Shown: piece by piece, positions 29,590 to 39,220 of the stretch
Position numbering within the stretch: the first letter of the stretch is position 1
Layout of the letters: every line of letters starts with the position of its first letter
Assembly: GCA_015662355.1 (NCBI GenBank)
Contig: DQUI01000087.1
Coordinates: 1 to 47,837 of the forward strand
From: Methanothermococcus okinawensis
Lineage (GTDB): Archaea > AGJL01 > Methanococci > Methanococcales > Methanococcaceae
DNA length: 47,837 nucleotides
Reading direction: 5' to 3'
Made by a program: the position numbers and the translations under genes
Notes under the pieces: model-generated
What the model saw: the letters and a program-made list of their open reading frames with translations, nothing else
The model's database searches: none
Told to the model about the DNA's origin: nothing

Positions 29590-31041
29590 TTGGAAGTATG
29601 TAGAAAGTATATGGTGATAGTAATGGACAGAGAGGCTACTATGAAGTGTGGTTTAGAGATACATGTTCAAGTAGAGACTAAATCTAAACTCTTCTGTAGA
29701 TGTCCAACTAATTACAGCGAGGTACCTCCAAATACTAACATATGTCCTGTATGTATTGGGCTCCCTGGGGCAAGACCTATGCCTCCAAATAAGAAGGCTA
29801 TAGATATTGCCATCATGGTGGCAAAGATGCTAAACTGTGAGATAGTACTTAACAGAGATATCTACTTTCAGAGGAAACACTACGACTACCCAGATCTACC
29901 TAGTGGTTATCAGAGAACAACTGTTCCTATAGGCATAGATGGAAAATTCCTAGATATTGGAATAGCAGAGGTACATTTAGAGGAGGATCCTGGACAGTAC
30001 AAACCTGACTTAGGTCTTGTAGACTATAACAGAAGTGGTATACCCCTTATCGAAATCGTCACTGAGCCAGATATAAGCTCTCCTGAAGAGGCCAGGGAGT
30101 TTCTAAAACAGTTGATGAGGTTGTTTAGATATATTGGACATCTCAGGGGAGAGGGTACAATGAGGGTAGATGTAAACATCTCTGTGAACTACAACGGTAT
30201 CCAGGGAAACAGGGTTGAGGTAAAGAACGTTAACTCTATCAAGGGAGTTTACAAGGTTCTAAAGTACGAGTTCATAAGGCAGAAGAATATTCTCAAGAGA
30301 GGAGGGGAGGTTAAAAGGGAGACCAGGGGGTTTATGGAGTCTCAGATGATCACAAGGGGTATGAGAACCAAGGAAACTGCAGAGGATTACAGGTATATAC
30401 CTGACCCTGATATCCTACCTATTGTAATAGAGGAGAGGTGGGTTAAAGAGGTAGAGTCTCAGATGCCAGAGACTCCCTTAGAGAAGGAGAAGAGGTTTGT
30501 AAGGGAGTATGGAATAAAGGAGGAGGATGCAAAGGTTCTAGTCTCTGACTTAGCCCTTGCAGAAGTCTTTGAGAAGGTTGTCCAGGATCTAGGATTAGAG
30601 GAGAGAAATGTAAACCTTGCAGTAACTTGGATAAGGAACGAGTTAAAAAGGGTTCTAGCCTACAACAAGATAGACTTCCTGGAGAGTAACTTGAAACCAG
30701 AGCATCTTACAGAACTTATAAGACTTATCAACGACAACGTCATAAGTCAGAAGATCGCTAAAAAGGTCATTGAGATAATGGTGGAACAAAGGGGTAGTAA
30801 GTCTCCAAGGGAGATTGTAGAGGAGATGGGATTAACTGTAATCACTGAAGATGATGTTCTTCTAAAGGCCTGTGAGGAGGCTATTAAAAACAATCCAAAG
30901 GCAGTTAAGGATTATTTAGAGGGGAATAAGGTAGCCCTCCACTTCCTCATGGGTCAGGTGATGAAGTTAACTAGGGGAAGAGCTGAACCTAAGAAGGTTG
31001 TTAAAATACTGAAGGAGAAGTTAGATAGTAATAGGTCATAA
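29590..31041 (+). CDS. gatB: aspartyl/glutamyl-tRNA amidotransferase subunit B
   Basis: MKCGLEIHVQVETKSKLFCRC; CPVCIGLPGARPMPN; DYNRSGIPLIEIVTEPD; true start likely the ATG at 29623 or 29641. Confidence 0.96.
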   Translation: MEVCRKYMVIVMDREATMKCGLEIHVQVETKSKLFCRCPTNYSEVPPNTNICPVCIGLPGARPMPPNKKAIDIAIMVAKMLNCEIVLNRDIYFQRKHYDYPDLPSGYQRTTVPIGIDGKFLDIGIAEVHLEEDPGQYKPDLGLVDYNRSGIPLIEIVTEPDISSPEEAREFLKQLMRLFRYIGHLRGEGTMRVDVNISVNYNGIQGNRVEVKNVNSIKGVYKVLKYEFIRQKNILKRGGEVKRETRGFMESQMITRGMRTKETAEDYRYIPDPDILPIVIEERWVKEVESQMPETPLEKEKRFVREYGIKEEDAKVLVSDLALAEVFEKVVQDLGLEERNVNLAVTWIRNELKRVLAYNKIDFLESNLKPEHLTELIRLINDNVISQKIAKKVIEIMVEQRGSKSPREIVEEMGLTVITEDDVLLKACEEAIKNNPKAVKDYLEGNKVALHFLMGQVMKLTRGRAEPKKVVKILKEKLDSNRS

Positions 31042-31068
31042 TCTGTTTTTTAACTATGGTGGGATAAA

Positions 31069-32295
31069 TTGAATAGGGAGCTCAACCCTAAGGAAACTGT
31101 AATTATACTGTGGTTTATATCCTTTATTACTATGCTTGGTATAGGTTTAATAGCGCCCCTTATATCAAAGTACGCCCAACTCCTCGGGGCATCAAACTTT
31201 GAGATCGGTATAGTATTTGGCTCATTTGCCCTTGCAAGAACCTTTGCACAGATACCTGTAGGATATCTCTCAGATAGATACGGGAAGAAGATATTTTTAC
31301 TCCTAGGTATATTCTTCTACGGCTTCTTCACAATACTCTATCCCTTTGCAAACTCAGTAATCCATCTGATAGTGTTGAGAATACTTAATGGAATATCCTC
31401 TTCCTTTATAAATCCAGTGGCTGGAGCCTACGTTGCCACAGTTGCACCTAGGGGAAAACTTGGAGAGTACATAGGATTATTCAACTCTGCACTACCTTTA
31501 GGTTTCTCCCTTGGACCTCTACTGGGAGGGATTATGGCACGTTTTTACGGGATAGAGGCACCTTTCTACTTCTGTGGTATTCTAAGTTTCATATCCTTCT
31601 TTATCTGTCTCTTTAAATTAAAAAATATAGAGATAAAGAGGGACGGGAGTTTCAGATACGTCTCAAAACTTATAGTAAAATACAGGGGACCCCTTAAGAG
31701 AAGGTTTTTCTCTCTAGAATTTTTAAGGGATAGACACTTCCGCTCTGCCTTTATTATAAACATGGCGTACTACGTGGTGAACACTGGTATTATCGCCTAT
31801 CTAGTGGTTTACGTCAGTGACTATCTAGGACTAGATCAAGTTGGTATCTTGATTGCCTCTACAAACTTAACTATGGGTGCCCTCCAGAGGAAATTTGGAG
31901 AGATATACGATAGAACAGGGGGAACTTTGTTAATATGTGGAGGACTTCTCTTAAGTGCCCTAGGGTTATATCTCCTCTCCATATTTCCCCAATACCTTAC
32001 AACTGTTTCCCCTATCCTCAAGATATTTTCCGCCTTAGAGCTGGTAGCTATTGGTGGAAGTATGTATCTCCCTGCTGTAAACGCCCTGGCTATGAAGGGG
32101 ATAGATATAGGGGAGAAGGGAGCAGCTATGGGGCTGTTTACCACAAGTTTAAATATTGGAATGTTCCTAGGTGCTGTAGTGTTAGGATACCTGGCAGATC
32201 TCTTTGGACTCTCAAACATGTACAAGATATCCTCTCTTATACTAACTGCTGTAGGGTTATACTCCTACTTCTCTATGAGGCTCTTTTATAGATAG
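31069..32295 (+). CDS. major facilitator superfamily transporter
   Basis: 12-TM-like hydrophobic profile; GYLSDRYGKKIFLLLG motif A; TTG start. Confidence 0.9.
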   Translation: MNRELNPKETVIILWFISFITMLGIGLIAPLISKYAQLLGASNFEIGIVFGSFALARTFAQIPVGYLSDRYGKKIFLLLGIFFYGFFTILYPFANSVIHLIVLRILNGISSSFINPVAGAYVATVAPRGKLGEYIGLFNSALPLGFSLGPLLGGIMARFYGIEAPFYFCGILSFISFFICLFKLKNIEIKRDGSFRYVSKLIVKYRGPLKRRFFSLEFLRDRHFRSAFIINMAYYVVNTGIIAYLVVYVSDYLGLDQVGILIASTNLTMGALQRKFGEIYDRTGGTLLICGGLLLSALGLYLLSIFPQYLTTVSPILKIFSALELVAIGGSMYLPAVNALAMKGIDIGEKGAAMGLFTTSLNIGMFLGAVVLGYLADLFGLSNMYKISSLILTAVGLYSYFSMRLFYR

Positions 32296-32345
32296 TTAAC
32301 AACTAATACCTCCTGAGACGTAAATGAGCTAATTCAAAAGGGAGA

Positions 32346-33005
32346 GTGAAAAACATGAACGTTATAGAGGAGATGATTCCAGTAGTGGAGCATTTAAAGA
32401 GGGCAGGGTATATTAAAAATGAGAAAGTTATCCAGGCCCTTTTAAAGGTTCCAAGGGAGGAGTTCCTACCAGAGGAGTTGAAGAAGTACGCCTATATAGA
32501 TACACCTCTAAGTATTGGATACGGCCAGACTATCTCTGCAATACATATAATAGGTATGATGTGTGAGGCGCTAGATCTAAAGGAGGGACAGAAGGTTTTA
32601 GAGGTAGGTACAGGCTCAGGGTATCACGCTGCAGTAGTAGCTGAGATCGTTGGAAAAGATGGACTGGTAGTAACTATAGAGAGGATACCTCAGCTGGCGG
32701 AGAGAGCTAGGAAGACACTTAAGAGGTTAGGTTATGACAACGTTATAGTTGTATGTGGAGACGGTACTCTAGGGTATCCCCCTCTATCCCCCTACGACAG
32801 AATATACGTTACTGCAGCAGGACCTAAGATACCTAAACCACTGATAGATCAGTTAAAGGATAGGGGGAAGTTGGTGGCCCCTGTAGGTAAGGACATTCAG
32901 GAGTTGATACTCCTGGAGAAGAGGGGAAATAAAATATTCAAGAAAAAGTTAGGTCAGGTTGCATTTGTTCCCCTTATTGGAGAGGAGGGATGGAAGGAGT
33001 ATTAA
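32346..33005 (+). CDS. pcm: protein-L-isoaspartate O-methyltransferase
   Basis: [53 protein letters not shown]. Confidence 0.96.
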   Translation: MKNMNVIEEMIPVVEHLKRAGYIKNEKVIQALLKVPREEFLPEELKKYAYIDTPLSIGYGQTISAIHIIGMMCEALDLKEGQKVLEVGTGSGYHAAVVAEIVGKDGLVVTIERIPQLAERARKTLKRLGYDNVIVVCGDGTLGYPPLSPYDRIYVTAAGPKIPKPLIDQLKDRGKLVAPVGKDIQELILLEKRGNKIFKKKLGQVAFVPLIGEEGWKEY

Positions 33006-33040
33006 CTTATATAAGTTAATAAAAACAACAATACTTAGAG

Positions 33041-33298
33041 GTGATACTAATGATAATCAAAGTGCTAGGAACAGGATGTCCCAAGTGTAAAAAAACCTAC
33101 GAGAATGTTAAGAGGGCTGTGGAGGAGTTAGGGATAGATGCAGAGATCCAGAAGATTGAGGATATAGAGGAGATATCTGAGTGGGTTATGCTCACCCCAG
33201 GGGTGGTCTTTGACGATGTAGTAGTATTTGAAGGTAAGATACCAACTGTAGAGGAGATAAAGAAGGAATTAATAGATTACTTAAAGATTAAAAACTGA
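33041..33298 (+). CDS. small thioredoxin-fold protein (CPKC active site)
   Basis: IKVLGTGCPKCKKTYENVKRAVEEL...TPGVVFDDVVVFEGKIP; MTH895/TM0996-like. Confidence 0.88.
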   Translation: MILMIIKVLGTGCPKCKKTYENVKRAVEELGIDAEIQKIEDIEEISEWVMLTPGVVFDDVVVFEGKIPTVEEIKKELIDYLKIKN

Positions 33299-33308
33299 GG
33301 TGATAGAA

Positions 33309-33701
33309 ATGAAGATAGCTATAATTGCATGTGAAAAGATGACTAAAATGGGATGTCCAGGGAAGGAGGCCTGTGTATCCTGCTTCAAGGCAGTGAATGA
33401 AAAGAGTGGAGCCTTTGAGAGATACAGGGATGTGGAGTTAGTGGCATTTACCAACTGTGGAGGTTGTCCAGGGAAGAGGTTTTCATCTAGGATAAAGCTT
33501 CTTAAAAATGTCTCCAATGTAGAGGCTATCCATATAGCAAACTGTACCTTTTTAGAACCTAAATGTCCATACATAGACTTTGAAAAAATCAGTGAAAAGT
33601 TGATGAAGGAGTTAGGGATTCCTATAGTATTTGGTACCCACACGATGATAAAAAAAGATATTCTAGTATGTAGTTGTGAAGAGGGGCGTAAGGAGGAATA
33701 A
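33309..33701 (+). CDS. CGGC-domain protein
   Basis: ELVAFTNCGGCPGKR; conserved Cys residues; ggtgat RBS precedes ATG at 33309. Confidence 0.85.
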   Translation: MKIAIIACEKMTKMGCPGKEACVSCFKAVNEKSGAFERYRDVELVAFTNCGGCPGKRFSSRIKLLKNVSNVEAIHIANCTFLEPKCPYIDFEKISEKLMKELGIPIVFGTHTMIKKDILVCSCEEGRKEE

Positions 33702-33726
33702 CTATTATTTTTAAGGGGAGATAAAT

Positions 33727-35214
33727 ATGAAGGAGGTTATAGATAGGACACTATCCATCTGTCCTAAATGTTTTAAAAGGATCCCTGCTATCTTCTACGA
33801 AGAGGAAAATGTTGTGTATATAGAGAAGATATGCCCTGAACATGGGATGTTTAAAGATATCTACTGGAGCGATGCCCAGTTATACAAAAAATTCAACAGC
33901 TACGAGTATATATCTAGTGTTAAGGTTACTCACAGGGAGACAGAGAAAGGCTGCCCCTACGACTGTGGCCTATGTCCCAACCACAAAACTCCAACAGTAC
34001 TTGCAAATATAGACCTTACTAACAGGTGCAACTTAAACTGTCCCATATGTTTTGCAAATGCAGGGAAAACTGGAGTAGTCTATGAACCAAGTTTCCAGGA
34101 AGTAAAGAGGATGATGGAGATCTTGAGAAGTGAGATTCCCCCAACCCCTGCTATACAGTTTGCAGGGGGAGAACCTACACTGAGGGAGGATCTCTTCCAT
34201 ATTATAGAACTAGCTAAAGAAATGGGATTCTTACATACCCAGTTAGCTACAAACGGTTTGAAGTTGAAGAACAGGGAGTACGTAAGAAAACTTAAAGAAG
34301 TTGGGCTATCAACAATCTACCTCCAATTTGACGGGATATCAGAGAGACCTTACTTAATAGCCAGGGGGAGAAACCTTCTACCCTTTAAGATGAAGGTAAT
34401 TGAGAACTGTAGGGATGTAGGTTTCAACAGTGTAGTGCTAGTCCCTACTCTAGTTAAAGGGGTTAACGATGGAGAGGTAGGGGATATAATAAGATATGGA
34501 ATAAAAAACTTTGACGTTATTAGAGGTGTTAACTTCCAACCAGTCTCCTTTACTGGAAGAATAGAGGAGGAGAAGAGATTAGAAGGGAGGATAACAATTC
34601 CTGACTTTATAAGGTTAGTGGAGGAGCAGACCCATGGGGAGATTAGTAGGGAGGACTTCTATCCTGTACCTGTTGTCGCCCCAATATCCCTCTTTGTAGA
34701 AAATATACTAGATAGGAAAAAACCTGTTCTAGGATCCCATCAACACTGTGGTGTATCCACCTACGTATTTGTTGAAGATGGGAAGATGATACCCTTCCCA
34801 AGATTCTTTGACGTTGAAGGCTTTTTAGAACTTATAAAGGAGAAAAATGAGGAGTTAATAGAGGGAAAGAAATCTAAAATTAGATCTGTTCTAGATTTAA
34901 GTTTAAGTATATTGAAACTTATTGACAGAGATAGAGCACCTAAAAGTATCAACGTAAAAACTTTGGCCAACTTTATAGTGGATATACTTAGAGGTAGTTA
35001 CACCTCCCTTGTCAAGTTACACCATAGTGTTCTTATGATCGGCTGTATGCACTTTATGGATCCTTACAACTTCGATATAAGGAGATGTGAAAGGTGCTGT
35101 ATCCACTACGCCCTACCAGATGGAAGGGTTATACCTTTCTGTACCTTTAACACTATACATCGACCTCTAATGTTCAAGGGACAATCCTGTTCTGGAGAAA
35201 AAGATAATAATTAA
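33727..35214 (+). CDS. tes: radical SAM protein, tetraether lipid synthase (Tes / MJ0619)-like
   Basis: Radical SAM CNLNCPIC; additional Cys sites CPKC...CPEHG, GCPYDCGLCPNHK and C-terminal CERCCIHY; overall MJ0619-like architecture. Confidence 0.8.
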   Translation: MKEVIDRTLSICPKCFKRIPAIFYEEENVVYIEKICPEHGMFKDIYWSDAQLYKKFNSYEYISSVKVTHRETEKGCPYDCGLCPNHKTPTVLANIDLTNRCNLNCPICFANAGKTGVVYEPSFQEVKRMMEILRSEIPPTPAIQFAGGEPTLREDLFHIIELAKEMGFLHTQLATNGLKLKNREYVRKLKEVGLSTIYLQFDGISERPYLIARGRNLLPFKMKVIENCRDVGFNSVVLVPTLVKGVNDGEVGDIIRYGIKNFDVIRGVNFQPVSFTGRIEEEKRLEGRITIPDFIRLVEEQTHGEISREDFYPVPVVAPISLFVENILDRKKPVLGSHQHCGVSTYVFVEDGKMIPFPRFFDVEGFLELIKEKNEELIEGKKSKIRSVLDLSLSILKLIDRDRAPKSINVKTLANFIVDILRGSYTSLVKLHHSVLMIGCMHFMDPYNFDIRRCERCCIHYALPDGRVIPFCTFNTIHRPLMFKGQSCSGEKDNN

Positions 35215-35223
35215 TATTCTCTT

Positions 35224-37551
35224 TTAGAGATCTAGGAAATCCTTTAAGGTAGATTGTCTACTTTCACTTTTAAGTTCCTCTTTAGATACTCCAAGAGACT
35301 CCATTATCCTTATTACAGGGGGAAGGACTTGATTATCTATATAGTAGTTTATATCGTAGTCCTGTGCATCCTCAGGTAACTCTGCCCTCTCACTTACAGG
35401 GCCGTTACCACTGGTAATAATATAACCTATTACATCCCCTGTCATCAATCTTCCACCTTTCCTCAGGATCTTCTTTGCAACTTCCACATGAGGGGCAGTT
35501 GTTTTATACCTAGATATATCCTTTGTAAGTTGAGTATAGATAACTAGATCCTCCTTCTTCACTTTACCTTTCCTCAGATCCTCTATAGTGTTGATAACAA
35601 TATCCTTCGCCATTTTAATGTCTCCCTTCTCCAGTAGCGCCTTCAACACCTCTCTCTGGGTCCTCTTAGCTATGTTGGACCAATCCCTCCTTACAAGTTC
35701 TAAGCCCTTTATCACTATCCTGTTGTTTTCATCTATAAGGGCGTATTTCTTCTTTGTAACAAATATACCCCTTTTGTAGTAGCCCTCAAATTCCAACTCC
35801 ATATCCCCTGGCAGTTTCTTATTCATCTCCCTTAAAAACTCATAGGTCCTCTTTAACAACTCCTCCTTACTTTTTACCCCTTCCATAGTGGCATATAGAC
35901 CATCTGTATCTGCGTATATCACCTTAAACCTGTACTTCTCAGCCTCCTCTATAGTCCTCTGGATATACATCCTACCTAAGTACGTCACTACCTCGGCGCA
36001 CTCCTTACAGTACCATCTAGCCCTTGGATAGGCGAGATAGCCGTAATGACTGTTAGCTAGCACCTTCAAGGATTTCTGCTCGTAATCTAGTAGTTTGTAG
36101 TGGGGGGAGCTAGGATCAGTGTTCTTTAACTCCTCCTTTATCTCCCTTCGCCTCTTGAGTAACTTATGGAGCACCTCAGGTATAAGGCCCCTTCTCCTCT
36201 TACAGAACCAGTGACCAAGTATCTTCTCAGATTCCCCCTCACAACATCCACAGTCTATAGTATCTGGGCTTATGTTGTAGGTAATTATTATAGAGGGATA
36301 CAAGGATCTAAAGTCCATACTTACTATGTTCTCGTGGACACCCTTAATAGGCTCCTTTACATATCCCCCCTCGTAGTACTCCCTAACTCTCCTCTTATAC
36401 TCCTCCTCAGAGGGCCTGTTAGGTGCTAAATAGTTTTTCCTATAGGAGTGTTTCAGTAGTAGATACTCTACCATCTGACTACTGCTCATCCTACTAACTT
36501 CAAAGAGAGTCTGATTTACAATCCTTGAAAACATTACCTCTAAAGGTAGAAAGTACTCCCCAACTAGATAGGTATAATAGGCATCCTGAAGGGAGTACTC
36601 CACTAAGTTACTATCCCCCTCCTCCCACAACCTACCTATGTTCCCATGACCAACCTCCAACTTACGTACTCCAAAGAGTTCGTAACACACCTCCTCTAAA
36701 GTGTACTTACTTAAGTTCAACATCCCCCTTACAATAGGATAGAGGTCTAGATGTATCCTCCCAGGGATATAACTCCTTAAGTACATCCCTCCCCTTGAAA
36801 TCCTTATCTCCATGGGAATCTTAACACCTAGGTATTTGGCCCTCTTCACCAAGTATGGAAAGTCGAAGTTGTCTCCGTTGTAGGTATAGATTAGATTGTA
36901 ATCCTTTAGGATCTCTACAGTTCTCTTTATCAACTCCCTCTCATCCTTCACTAACTCTAAACACTCATGTTCAAAAGGTTTATAGGATAGAACCTTCTTC
37001 ATCCCCTGGGAGTAGAAACTTACCATAAGTATAGGGTCCTTATCTACTACAGGTTCCCTACCTCTACAGTACACCTCCATATCGAAGGCCACTGCCTTTA
37101 ACTCTGGTATCTCCTTACTTACTATCTCTCTCCTCTCCCTGTCTTCAATGTTCCTGTAGTATACCATAGGGACTAAGTCGTTGTCTATAAGATATCGCTT
37201 TGTAAAGGGGATGTCATGTTCGTATATCTCCCCTAATTCCCTGAGCACTCTAAGTTTTGGCACGTCCTTGGGATACCTTACAACTACCCTTGTAACATTC
37301 TTCCTTATGATTCTATCCCTACTTTTCAAATCCCTGTTTATCACAATCTTCTCTGTAGTTTCCATCTTCTCTATACGGTCTAACAACTCCTTGTGATTTT
37401 CTTCAAGGAATCTCTCAATCTCCTCTGGAGGTGCATCTACGTAGAAGTAAGGTTTAAACTCCCTGTCCTTTATAAGACCCTTTAGGAGATAGAGGAATAT
37501 ACACTTCTCCTGGGGATTGTAATCCACATCTATTAAGGCATTTTTCTCCAT
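35224..37551 (-). CDS. polB: family B DNA polymerase, intein-free
   Basis: SMDFRSLYPSIIITYNISPDT; KVLANSHYGYLAYPRARWYCKECAE; VIYADTDGLYATM; exonuclease AFDMEVY. Confidence 0.97.
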   Translation of the reverse strand: MEKNALIDVDYNPQEKCIFLYLLKGLIKDREFKPYFYVDAPPEEIERFLEENHKELLDRIEKMETTEKIVINRDLKSRDRIIRKNVTRVVVRYPKDVPKLRVLRELGEIYEHDIPFTKRYLIDNDLVPMVYYRNIEDRERREIVSKEIPELKAVAFDMEVYCRGREPVVDKDPILMVSFYSQGMKKVLSYKPFEHECLELVKDERELIKRTVEILKDYNLIYTYNGDNFDFPYLVKRAKYLGVKIPMEIRISRGGMYLRSYIPGRIHLDLYPIVRGMLNLSKYTLEEVCYELFGVRKLEVGHGNIGRLWEEGDSNLVEYSLQDAYYTYLVGEYFLPLEVMFSRIVNQTLFEVSRMSSSQMVEYLLLKHSYRKNYLAPNRPSEEEYKRRVREYYEGGYVKEPIKGVHENIVSMDFRSLYPSIIITYNISPDTIDCGCCEGESEKILGHWFCKRRRGLIPEVLHKLLKRRREIKEELKNTDPSSPHYKLLDYEQKSLKVLANSHYGYLAYPRARWYCKECAEVVTYLGRMYIQRTIEEAEKYRFKVIYADTDGLYATMEGVKSKEELLKRTYEFLREMNKKLPGDMELEFEGYYKRGIFVTKKKYALIDENNRIVIKGLELVRRDWSNIAKRTQREVLKALLEKGDIKMAKDIVINTIEDLRKGKVKKEDLVIYTQLTKDISRYKTTAPHVEVAKKILRKGGRLMTGDVIGYIITSGNGPVSERAELPEDAQDYDINYYIDNQVLPPVIRIMESLGVSKEELKSESRQSTLKDFLDL

Positions 37552-37635
37552 GATAACACCTTAATAATAACCTATAAAAAATATTTTCCTAATTTTTTAT
37601 CCCTCTAGAAACAGTAGATATAAAGGTGATCTTTT

Positions 37636-38064
37636 ATGAAGGGAGAGGTCTTGGCACTTATTATAGCTGTTATGTGGGGGATATTTCCTATTATTGAAAA
37701 GAAGGCGTTGAACTATATTGATCCATCTACAGCACTATTTCTTATCGTATCTATGAACTTCCTTGTAATCTCCTCCCTATATATTTTACTGGGAAAGATC
37801 AGTATAGAGAGTCTTAAATCTCTACCTCTTAAGCCTGTTCTCTTCCTCGCTGTTGTATCCCTTGGAAGTGTTCTCTCCACATATCTATACTACAAGGCTC
37901 TAAAACTATCTTCCCCATCTAAGATTGTATTGATAACCAGTATTTACCCCTTCTTTACAATAATAGCTAATTCTGTTATAACACGGGAACTACCCTCTAT
38001 TAAGATATTACTTGGGGCTCTTTTTATATTCTTAGGTATATACCTTGTAATGGATTACCTCTAA
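37636..38064 (+). CDS. half-size EamA/DMT-family membrane protein
   Basis: ~5 hydrophobic helices; SLGSVLSTYLYYKALKLSSPSKIVLITSIYPFFTIIA. Confidence 0.8.
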   Translation: MKGEVLALIIAVMWGIFPIIEKKALNYIDPSTALFLIVSMNFLVISSLYILLGKISIESLKSLPLKPVLFLAVVSLGSVLSTYLYYKALKLSSPSKIVLITSIYPFFTIIANSVITRELPSIKILLGALFIFLGIYLVMDYL

Positions 38065-38119
38065 AACTATAAATATCACAATAGCTTAATTAATAAATCA
38101 AATACATCAGGTGGCAGAG

Positions 38120-38659
38120 ATGTTAAAAAGGTTAAAGAGATTTATTCTAGGTAACGATGATCCGCCGAAACAACTCCCTATTAAGGAGGAGTACGTAGTT
38201 ATAGGGGAGGAGGCTTCTGCCTACGAGATAAAGGGGGATGAGGAGATACCCCTACCTGAGTCTAAAATAGTGTCTAAGTTGAAACTAAAGAGAAGGGAAC
38301 CTCCACTAGATGGAGAGGATAAACCTGAGGGAGAGATTATTAAGAAGGAGGAGAAAAGTGAAAGTAAAGTAGTCATTCAAAAGATCCTACCTAAGATACT
38401 AACTGTTAGAATGAAGTCCCCCCATGACTTTGAAAACCTAAAGAAGATAATAGACCACGACGTAATCATTATAAATCATGAGGACATCTCCCTTGAGGCA
38501 TTTGAAAAGGAGTTCTTAGATTTTAAGAAGTACATGGAGACCTTGAATTACTCCCTGTGGAGAGTTGACGACAACGTAATTTTAATAGTTCGTTCTGACG
38601 TGGACATCGACAGGTACAAGTCTGAAACAGTGGTAGAGGGAATTGGAAGTAACAACTGA
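38120..38659 (+). CDS. sepF: archaeal SepF-like cell-division protein (DUF552-like)
   Basis: C-terminal ILTVRMKSPHDFENLKKIIDHDVIIINHEDISLEAFEKEFLDFKKYMETLNYSLWRVDDNVILIVRSDVDID matches SepF core pattern; basic N-terminus, disordered linker. Confidence 0.6.
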   Translation: MLKRLKRFILGNDDPPKQLPIKEEYVVIGEEASAYEIKGDEEIPLPESKIVSKLKLKRREPPLDGEDKPEGEIIKKEEKSESKVVIQKILPKILTVRMKSPHDFENLKKIIDHDVIIINHEDISLEAFEKEFLDFKKYMETLNYSLWRVDDNVILIVRSDVDIDRYKSETVVEGIGSNN

Positions 38660-38668
38660 GGTGATAGG

Positions 38669-39220
38669 ATAAAGCTAGCTATCACCGGGACCCCTGGAGT
38701 GGGAAAATCCACTATCTCCAAACATTTGAAGGATAAATTGACAAAGAGGGGCATCTCCCTTGAATATATAGATCTTACAGAGGTTGTAAAGAGAGAAAAA
38801 CTCTACATAGAGAAGGATGAACACATGGACTCCTACGTAGTAGACTTTCCAAAACTTAGAGAGTATTTAAAAGATGTTAAAGGGGATGTTGTCATCCTAG
38901 ATGGTCATATAAGCCATCTCCTAGATGTGGATTATATAGTGGTACTTCGATGCAACCCTCAACTAGTTAAGGAGAGATTAAAAAAACGAGGTTATTCTAA
39001 GGAGAAGATTAAGGAGAACGTAGGGGCTGAGATACTAGATGTCTCCTTAATAGAGTCCCTGGAGAGGTTGAAAAACGAGAACATCCCTGTATACGAAATA
39101 GATACTACTAACAGATGTGTAGAGGAGGTTGTAGAGGAGATTATAGAGAATATGAAGAATAAAAAAGTGAGGTATGGGGTAGTGGACTGGCTAGAGGATT
39201 TCATATCTATGATAGACTAG
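38669..39220 (+). CDS. putative adenylate kinase (AK6/Fap7-like), apparent ATA start codon
   Basis: IKLAITGTPGVGKSTISKHL P-loop; frame open only back to the sepF TGA (38657-38659); no ATG/GTG/TTG before the P-loop. Confidence 0.82.
   Translation: MKLAITGTPGVGKSTISKHLKDKLTKRGISLEYIDLTEVVKREKLYIEKDEHMDSYVVDFPKLREYLKDVKGDVVILDGHISHLLDVDYIVVLRCNPQLVKERLKKRGYSKEKIKENVGAEILDVSLIESLERLKNENIPVYEIDTTNRCVEEVVEEIIENMKNKKVRYGVVDWLEDFISMID

Noticed and set aside
38657-38659. sepF TGA as a selenocysteine codon giving a SepF-kinase fusion
   Set aside because: Methanococcales do use selenocysteine, but the position is not a catalytic Cys site and a normal RBS follows for a separate gene.
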